Positions 56,501 through 64,000 of a stretch of 64,000 nucleotides of DNA are shown here, one piece after another. Position numbers and translations under genes: made by a program. Each line of letters starts with the position of its first letter. The first letter of the stretch is position 1. Source of the DNA: Misgurnus anguillicaudatus (Eukaryota > Chordata > Actinopteri > Cypriniformes > Cobitidae); NCBI RefSeq assembly GCF_027580225.2, contig NC_073356.2:4308501-4372500 (forward strand), read 5' to 3'. The notes under the pieces were generated by a model. The model was not told where the DNA came from and made no database searches. It was given only the letters and a program-made list of their open reading frames with translations.

Positions 56501-59500
56501 CACGGGCACATCTGTAGCAGCACAGCTCCACACTGCCTTTCTTCAGTGTCCCTGTCTTCATGTAGAGGGGAAAGTTCTCTGGGTCTTGGATACACTGTAC
56601 GTGCTTCCGCTGTTCTTTCCATATCTGCTGGATCCGTTCATGGTCCAGCAGAGGAACTCCCAGAGTGTCTTTACCACTCGCACTGTCAAACAGATCAACC
56701 AGAGATCCAATTAATCTGGTGGTCTCCTCCACACCCCTGGTCCTCCTCCGGCAGTGCAGTGCCAACTCTCTCCGGGTAATGCGGGAACTCAGCGCCTTTC
56801 CTGAGATGTGGCCGGCCTTCTTTGCTGCCAGCTCACCCTCCTTTGCACGGTGAAGAGCAGCCACATCATCTGAATCCCACTGAAAGATGCACATGGACAG
56901 ACGTGCCATGAAGGTCCCGTAGAGCGGATGAGCCTCTGTCGTGACACCTGCAGCAAATCGCCGCATGAAATGCCAGATGTCAAGGCGCACTTCAAGCTCA
57001 TCCCACTCCGAAAACATGACCTTCACCTGAGACTTGCCATGAAGACTGCAGCAATCTCTGTCCACGTACATCACTTTCGGGGCTGCCTCTCCTGCCTCCC
57101 GGTAGCGTTTCATTAGGCCAGCTGCCATAGGGTGCAGTCCATGTCCCTCTGCGGCTGTCAGCACAGAGACAAGGACTTGGCCGTGTTCGTTTCCTACATT
57201 TGTGCACCAGGCAGCTGTTCCTGCAGCAGCACCGGCAAGTTTCTTTGTGACCTATTGCAAAAAATAAAATAATTAATTGTTTATTATGTATACACACTTT
57301 TCCATATGGCAAATTTCTGGAAACAGGGATGTGTTACCTTCTTTGTGGAGTCCATCTTTAGAACACAGCCCAAGACAGATGTAATTTTGGCTTTGACCTC
57401 GTGCAGTCGGCCCAGAACATCCCTGGCGTACACGGCTAACAGCCACTTAGGTTTAGGTAGGGCAGGTAAAGAGGGAGGCTCGGCAAACACAGGTGGCTGC
57501 ACAAGGAAGGACCTTGTAAATGGTTCACAGGCAGTCAGGTACTGAAGGACACGCTGTGTCCATGCCTCACTGTGTTGTTCCATGAGCTTCTTGTACAGCT
57601 GTGTCACGCTGTTGCCCTGTGTCCTCTCCCTCATCATCCTCAGCACCCGGTTGTCACATGAGTATCTAAAAAACAACAGTATAATCATGCAAATGCTTTA
57701 TTTGGTAAAAAGAATCACAAATTAAAGTGCCTAATAATGAATGATTGCCATTATGAATTACCTGTATGTCAGCAAAGCTGGAAACTGACTGCGGTGGCCC
57801 ATATCCAGTTGCCCCAAAATGTCCTCGGACCAGGCGGGATATTTCTTTTTGCAGCGTTTGCACTCCAGATACTCAGTGGCAAGATCATACCAACCGTCGA
57901 TGTCCAAGACTTTGCGCACGGTACGGTAAAGTCCTGCGGCTGTTAGTTTGTGCTTATCACAGTCTGGTCGAACACAGACAAGAGGAAATCGCCACATCTT
58001 GAGCGGCATCCATAAGAAAAGGGGCCGACAGAAGAAGAGGTCAGGTGAGGCGGGCGGCTGAGTGTGAATTAAAGGGACCTGAGGAGGATACCACCAAAGC
58101 TTCAGTTGGGACACTAGTTCTGGCTTGCCGGTTCGCGGGTTGGCCTTAAATAGTGTGTTCCGTATCCACTCATGCTGGAAAGGTGGAAGATGATCTTTCC
58201 AGTGAACTGGAAGCTCAGCTGGTGGTGGATGATGTGGAAGAGCTGGTGCTTTTGCTGTTTCCGCTGATGGAGACGGACCAGAACAGGTCTCTGAGTGAAT
58301 TAAAACAAAAACAATATAAGGATGAATGTTGCATTTCATAGTAAAATACCACAAAGCAGCCCACAAACAGTCTGCGAAGCAGAATTTTGGACAAGTATTA
58401 ATAATTATTAGGATTAGATTTAGGAATAACAGTGAGGAAAATGGTACTAGTGTTAAGAAGCAAAGAACCCAGTGTACACTTTATTAATGTAAGATCCCAG
58501 CAAGCAATTTTGACTAAAATAAGGCAGAATTTGGGCTGCTCATGAAAGTCTAACAGATGTCTAACCATAGCACACAAATAGATGATACAAGAAATATAAA
58601 AGAAATGAAAGCAAACACCTTGAACACCTGTTGACTTTGCTTACATAATGGAATATCATACATCTCAAAGTTATTTAGGCAAGAACAGCATAAAAATGTA
58701 TTCAAGGTTATTTTAGGGTAGAAGTGGATTAATCATAGCTGGACTACATTGGGTTTCGGTTTTTGCTTGCTGGGATAAAATGTTGATGTGTAAATTAGAT
58801 AGAATGGAGCAAGGATATGAGGCGTGGAGAATTCAGTATAAATGAATGATGCCCACAGACATGAAGCATGCACACAGACACATTAAGGAAAAGATGTTCC
58901 TCTAATAATTACAACAATGATCCCAACCATCCTGTCTGCTAAGGTGGAGCTAAAGAGTGAGTGAGAAGTGCAAGCGGTGTGAAGAAGTTATGCAGTGATT
59001 GTTTAACAACGGGTACGTTCGGAAACCCAAATACACTGACACCTTTAAACATCCTTACGGTTTCGAAGAAATGCGCTCAAAGCATACATCCAGCTTGAGG
59101 CAAGATCTGACATAATTCTGTATTGTAAACAAAAAATTGTTAAAAATGTTGATTATTTAAAAAAAAAATGTTCTGCTTTTGCGTTTTCACAAAAACATTC
59201 TTATAATATTTGCATGTGTGTCATATGCCACACCTGTATTTAGCTGTGCTTCACATTGTGATGCAGCAAATACCAGTTCCTCATCATCATCATCTTCAGC
59301 AGGGGAAACGGAAGTGCCTGGAGCACAAATAATAATAAAAATGTTATTATGTTATGTTGTTCACCGTAAACTTATGAGACAAATGTAGGTAAGATGGTGC
59401 TTACCAGTAGTGAAAAGCTGCCTTCGGGTCAAATGTGTGACTGGGGGTTCTGCTGCTGGAGGAGGTAAAGTGGACTGCAGCAATGGATCTGGAAACAAAA

Positions 59501-60465
59501 AACAAATTTGCCATAATGATAAATAAATACATGTAAAACTGCTGTAAGGAAAATTCAATATTCACACAGTCCTACTCACAGTGTTTCACTGGTGACATGA
59601 GTTTTCTCGCCAGGTGTGAAGGAGACAAATGTTTGCCACGCGTCAACAGTGCTTTCACAGTGGCGCTCTGGTGTACACCAGTTTTGATGGCTGCGGGTGG
59701 AGGTACAGAAGAACTGGGGGTTGCAGGTGGAGGTGCAGAGGCACTGGAGGTTGCACGTGGATGTACAGAGGAACTGGAGGTTGCAGGTGGAGGTGCAGAG
59801 GCACTGGAGGATGCAACTTGAGGTGCAGGCTGGCATACACGGGTGCCCACAGCAGAAGCCTGTCTTTTCAAGACATACGTCTTGAAAATGGCCATGTTGG
59901 TGTTGGGGTTGGGATTTGCCTTTATCAGGTACCTGATGAGGGCTTGGGCCTGCTTGCTCTGGTCCTCATAAACATCCTTCATGGACCGGCCCTGGAAGTC
60001 ACCAAACTCCACCATCAAGCAGCCTTGGTCTCCAGTTGCATGGGCTTCTGCTTGCATTTCCTGCTTTCTCTTATACTTCTCCACTTCTTCTGCCATCTCT
60101 CTTATAAGAGAAGTATACTGCAGGTACAGCTGTTTGTTTTCTGACAGCGGGTTTGGATGGGCTTTCTCACTGGAACTGCTAAGCACCAAATACACTGCAT
60201 ACCCCAGAGAGTTTTCCAGGAGCCATCTAAATCGCTGGCCCTGGTACTTCCCAAACTGAAGTTTGCAGTGAGCGAGAACTAAAAACTGGTCACTGGGGTC
60301 TCCACCATTTGTGCTGACAAAAGCTCTAGCCTCTGCCAGCACCTCCTCTTTACTTTTGGCCCTTCCGGACTCAAGCTTTTCTAGGCGCTTTGCCTCTGCT
60401 GATGGTGCCATGAGGAGTCGGCTTGATGTTGCCGATTGCCGTTGAAAAACAGGATACGCATACAT
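53508..60465 (-). CDS. Dada-like DDE transposase, 10 coding exons, apparently intact (copy 2)
   Basis: Exons: 59580-60465, 59405-59488, 59234-59317, 57762-58290, 57338-57665, 56450-57251, 56000-56206, 55517-55890, 54336-54841, 53508-54258. They sum to 4551 nt, 1516 residues plus stop. The domain plan is that of copy 1, with 20 extra residues in the A/P/S-rich linker of exon 1 from a 60-bp in-frame repeat unit. Substitutions I noticed in exons are few (for example Gly to Ala in exon 4, Gly to Arg near the end of exon 9, Met to Thr in exon 10). Catalytic motifs MDSTKK, YVDRDCC, LDIWHF and SLESFH are all present. Intron 7 again uses a GC donor. Expected nuclear and DNA-binding; the target-recognition domain is not identified. 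Confidence 0.87.
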
Positions 60466-61381
60466 TTTCTGAAATGAAAATTAGGAAGAGACTATTACCT
60501 CTAGCAATCTGACGTTAAGTGTGTAATGGTAATTTAATAAGCTACATGTAAACCATATTACTGTGGTAATAAATATGGCTATGACCATAAACTGGCTTGC
60601 TGATGAGTTTTCTAAAGGGGAAGGAATCTCGGATACCGTATATAAAATATGTCAATATAAGTGAAATATTAAGTCTGAAATTTACTTCTATTTCCAAAGC
60701 TGTAAACATCACCATTCTAGGGGCCTAGAAGAATCTAAAAAACAAGCCTTGTGCATGATAGAGAATAATACTAAGTAATTTAAAGTTGGTTTGATACCTT
60801 TAGGCCAAACAGTATTGTAGTTTATGTGTTTATGCATATCTGACGTACGTTACTGCAGTAAAGTTGATTTTATATTTGATATTCATTTAAATAATAATAA
60901 TTCGTTTGACTCTAGCATTTGCTGTTTTTATTTAATCAATTAAATAATTTATCAATACGACCCAATGGCAGAAGGATGACAATTTTTTCCTAATAATATC
61001 CTTTCATAGCACATAAAAGACATATTACCCCAAAAGGGTCCTTGCGCTATGAAATGGATATTTTAGGAACGTTTATCTTTCATCCTCCTGTCATGAGGAT
61101 ATTGTTACATATCATTTATAAAACCACAGTTATCTCTTATTGTTTTGGACTGAAAACCGAGAGTTAAACTTTAATGAGTATGAAGCCGAATGTCTAATGA
61201 ATGTCATGACATTTGCAAACGTTAAACTAACGTGAACTTAACCACCGTGTTAAACTGCACAGAAGAAAACATGTCCAATACATGCTAGACAGCTATATAG
61301 GCAAGTTTAATTTTCCAAACATATACACATTATATTAACAAATAATGACCGAAATTTAATAACGAAGTAAACAAGACTTAC
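60466..61381 (-). other. 5' intron of copy 2 transposase
   Basis: Same structure as 7316-8231, with the hairpin at about 60973-61086 and donor GTAAGT ending at 61381. No coding content recognised. Confidence 0.65.
60973..61086. repeat. Imperfect inverted repeat in 5' intron, copy 2
   Basis: Counterpart of 7823-7936. The visible difference is one base next to the loop. Confidence 0.65.
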
Positions 61382-61418
61382 CTATCGCTAACTCAAAGAT
61401 GATAATAATAGCTGCCGG

Positions 61419-61665
61419 TGATTGGTTAAAAAGTTTACCTCAGGAGAGAAACGCGATTGGTCAAAAGTGAGCCACAGGAGAGGAACGCGCGATTGGTCCA
61501 AAGTAAGCCATGGGAGTGAAACGCGATTGGTCAAAAGTAAGCCACAGAAGAGAAACGTGATTCGTCAAAAGTAAGCCACAGGGAGAAACGTGATTGGTCA
61601 AAAGTAAGCCACAGGAAGAAACGTGATTGGTCAAAAGTAAGCCACAGGAAGAAACGTGATTGGCT
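61419..61665 (-). promoter_or_regulatory. CCAAT-box tandem repeats, likely transposase promoter (copy 2)
   Basis: Eight repeats of about 32 bp with seven intact minus-strand CCAAT cores, as in copy 1 and with the same mutated fifth core (ATTCG), 40 bp from the right end of the element. Confidence 0.6.
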
Positions 61666-61705
61666 TATGCGGGCTTACTTTGGCTCACTCGGTGGGAAGC
61701 AGTAG

Positions 61706-61711
61706 GCGCAA
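61706..61711. repeat. Candidate target-site duplication GCGCAA (copy 2, right)
   Basis: Direct repeat of 52518-52523. Confidence 0.6.
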
Positions 61712-61746
61712 GCGAGAGGTAGCGGGATCGATGCCCGCATTCTCCA
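61712..61746 (+). pseudogene. tRNA-Ala 3' half, split by transposon copy 2
   Basis: Nucleotides 39-73 of tRNA-Ala, identical in sequence to the intact genes. Confidence 0.95.
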
Positions 61747-62304
61747 CGTGATTGTGGTTTGTTGTTAATTGCTCTGATGTAACAGACCGGAAGCGTGAAG
61801 CTTCACATTGGGTCCACACATGAACGTCTCCGATACGGATGTTATTTCACAAAGCAACATGGAGCAGGAGCTTAACACTCCAAGAGCATTTTGTTGCCAT
61901 TTAAAATTGGAATCATTTTCTTTCAATGTTCATCTTCGTGTCATTTCTGGTAAGTCTTTTTAATGCATTTCATTGTCAGATTGTACACAAGAGCTGTGTG
62001 TTTCCTTTGGCCTGTACACATGAGCTGTGTGTTTTCTTTGTCCTAAACGTCAATGCATTTTTCATTTATTCTATGTTTTCGTACATGTTTAATTAGCTTC
62101 CTTGTAATGTCCTTGTGTTTGCTGAAATTTTGCGACTTGTGAGTTGTTGGCCCACCGCCAGGGTGACCAGAAAAAGTGCTCAATGTTGCTTGAATTAACT
62201 CATTTTTGTCTAGAGCCTGAGTGCTCTGGTAAAAAGGCTTAAAGGGCAGGGGGATTGTTTTGGGGTAACAAACACTGTTCCCTTGGATACCCAAAAAGTC
62301 TTAC

Positions 62305-62376
62305 AGGTCCCACCGAGATTTGAACTCGGATCGCTGGATTCAGAGTCCAGAGTGCTAACCATTACACCATGGAACC
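62305..62376 (-). tRNA. tRNA-Gln(CTG)
   Basis: Intact. Confidence 0.95.
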
Positions 62377-62472
62377 ACTCTTTGCGTTAGCGCCTGACCC
62401 ACTGGGTCACGGAGAAAAGGCCACTCGGATAGGGACCTTCAGTTAAACAAACTCTCAAAAGGCTGCCCTCAA

Positions 62473-62545
62473 TGCCGAAACCCGGGATCGAACCAGGGAC
62501 CTTTAGATCTTCAGTCTAACGCTCTCCCAACTGAGCTATTTCGGC
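62473..62545 (-). tRNA. tRNA-Phe(GAA)
   Basis: Intact. Confidence 0.95.
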
Positions 62546-62626
62546 CACAAAAATGCTCCCGGCAGGAATTTTCATGACAAATCACAGCAAATATAGCAGT
62601 CGGCAAAAGGAGGCACAGAGAAACCT

Positions 62627-62700
62627 TGGCCCGTACGGGGATCGAACCCGCGACCTTGGCGTTATTAGCACCACGCTCTAACCAACTGAGCTAACCGGCC
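62627..62700 (-). tRNA. tRNA-Ile(AAT)
   Basis: Intact. Confidence 0.95.
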
Positions 62701-62778
62701 ACGGAAAGGAACCAGTCTCTGCCAAGACTGACATGAATGTTCCACAGTGTAGCAGCATCAAGAAGCAAAGCTAAACAA

Positions 62779-62850
62779 GGGCTCGTCCGGGATTTGAACC
62801 CGGGACCTCTCGCACCCAAAGCGAGAATCATACCCCTAGACCAACGAGCC
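62779..62850 (-). tRNA. tRNA-Pro(TGG)
   Basis: Intact. Confidence 0.95.
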
Positions 62851-63466
62851 AAGCCGTGCTGCCTTTTTGCCGTGCCACCGAGAGACATGTGACCACAACA
62901 CAGTCACCAGCTTCCTCAAGCAGTTCCTTGGGATGGGCCTGTTTGGTCCTGCTCCTCTGTTTAGCCACAATGAGCCCTAGTGTTGGGCTGGTGTCAAAAT
63001 AAGCACTTATCGATATAAGTACATGCTTATTGCTTAATATTTGAAATGGTGTGAGAGAACTCGACTGGTCTGCATAAATCTCGGACCTGAACCCAGCTGA
63101 ACACCTTTGTTATGGATTACAGGCTCTGAGCAAAACACTCATCACCCAAACCCATCAATGATTTGTTCACAGGGTCACAGTCATTTCAGCACAGAAAAAG
63201 TCCTTTGCAAAACTGTTGCAACATAGATGGAAACAAAATTATTTGACATGGTCTGTAAGGCATAGCATTAATATTTGTTTTGATTGGAGAAACTGGAATA
63301 GATAAATATGTTCATTTATTTTTAAAGCCAGTTCAGCATCTATGGCTGTATTCATGGCGAGAACTGGTTTTTGGCAAAGTCAGAAATGCAGGTTAGGTGA
63401 ATTGGAGATGTCAAATTGCCCTTCCCTCGGTTTGTGTGTGTGTGTGTATAGATCAACGTGTCTGTT

Positions 63467-63642
63467 GTTTTTGGACTGTTTAAGGAAACCAAATAACGCA
63501 GTGCCCAGAGTAATTCCATGCTGACTGAAGGAGAACATGTACACCCCAAACAGAAAGGCCTCCTGACCCAGCCAGGGCTTGAACAGGGGACCTTGTTGCT
63601 GTGAGGCAGCTGTGCTCTGTTTGGGGTGGCAACTGTGTCGCC
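63467..63642 (-). repeat. DANA-like SINE remnant
   Basis: Unit copy; the rest of the window is array spacer. Confidence 0.6.
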
Positions 63643-64000
63643 CCAAACATCTTTATTAAAAGGGGCATCCCAACACTTAGTGTAGTTTTAACGTCAAGTA
63701 ACATCTTAGAAGCCATGTCCTTATCGCATTTTCCAAGTGTTGATCTTAGATTTTAGGAGAAAATTCTGATAAATCATCCGGTAACTAAATTGGACACCAT
63801 GCATCACTAGCCTGGTTGTATATTTAAGTCTCATAGCTCCAGGCACCTCAGGGTACCTACCCAGTGGCCAGGATGATGTGCCTTTCCCGGCCAGGAGGGA
63901 GTAGGACAAATAGCCTGGGTCATTTTTCGGGTTGAGTCAATTGTGTTGTTTGAAATCAACTCATCGCTTGTTAAAACAGCAAGCCCTCCGGTAGAAAGCT

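Larger units (their letters stand above)
52524..61705 (-). mobile_element. Dada-like DNA transposon, family 1, copy 2 (complete, 9182 bp)
   Basis: Both ends are present and lie inside one tRNA-Ala gene, in the anticodon loop. tRNA 5' half (32 nt), hexamer and 3' half (35 nt) add up to the 73 nt of an intact gene, so nothing was lost on insertion. Terminal inverted repeats are very short or absent. From left to right: GC-rich terminus, a tRNA-like 3' segment, CATGGTT-rich repeats, the transposase gene on the minus strand, and a CCAAT-box repeat promoter at the right end. All exons are open and splice sites present, so the element looks autonomous. Dada membership is inferred from target choice, 6-bp duplication and DDE motifs. 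Confidence 0.88.
61712..64000. repeat. tRNA gene array, block III
   Basis: The array resumes directly after the tRNA-Ala 3' half and continues to the window end. It has subtype B markers (GTTATTTCAC, TTTAATTAGC) like the units left of copy 2, and a small deletion near 61933. Confidence 0.95.

Noticed and set aside
1..64000. Bacterial-type operons, rRNA genes or phage
   Set aside because: Nothing of the kind is visible; gene structure, SINEs and tRNA forms are vertebrate.

Overview
This is vertebrate nuclear DNA, almost certainly from a cyprinid fish. Zebrafish is the best guess, and within it a tRNA-rich heterochromatic arm such as the long arm of chromosome 4; that placement is inference from general knowledge, not from a search. 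The clues are GT-AG introns, a DANA-like tRNA-derived SINE remnant in every repeat unit, cyprinid-type foldback MITEs, and a dense tandem array of vertebrate-type tRNA genes.

Layout. 1-8555: a large DNA transposon (family 1, copy 1; its left end lies outside the window). 8556-12323: a block of the tRNA array. 12324-about 21954: a diverged second transposon (family 2) with a premature stop in its transposase. 21955-52517: the main tRNA array, units of about 2.38-2.71 kb. 52518-61711: a second, complete copy of the family 1 transposon (copy 2). 61712-64000: the array resumes.

The array. A full unit holds six tRNA genes: Pro(AGG) on -, Ala(AGC) on +, then Gln(CTG), Phe(GAA), Ile(AAT) and Pro(TGG) on -. 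It also holds one SINE remnant with a variable GT microsatellite. Units fall into sequence subtypes that cluster along the array, and several early units have lost genes through deletions.

The transposons. Both families encode one long spliced protein on the - strand (predicted 1496, 1516 and about 1585 residues) with the same order of parts: a family-specific N-terminus, a Cys-rich zinc-binding segment, a DDE core with a C/DxxH motif, an acidic segment, and a C-terminal C-x2-C-x9-H-x8-C motif. This protein plan, and insertion inside a tRNA gene, match the Dada superfamily, known to target multicopy small-RNA genes. Copy 2 is the strongest object in the window. It splits a tRNA-Ala gene exactly in the anticodon loop: 32 nt of tRNA, a 6-bp direct repeat, a 9182-bp element, the same 6-bp repeat, then 35 nt of tRNA (32+6+35 = 73, the intact gene length). 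The right edge of family 2 abuts what looks like a decayed tRNA-Phe 5' half that also ends in the anticodon loop. In both families the transposase gene starts beside a cluster of CCAAT boxes at the right end of the element. The picture is a target-specific transposon living inside an amplified tRNA array, with an apparently intact lineage beside a dead sister lineage.
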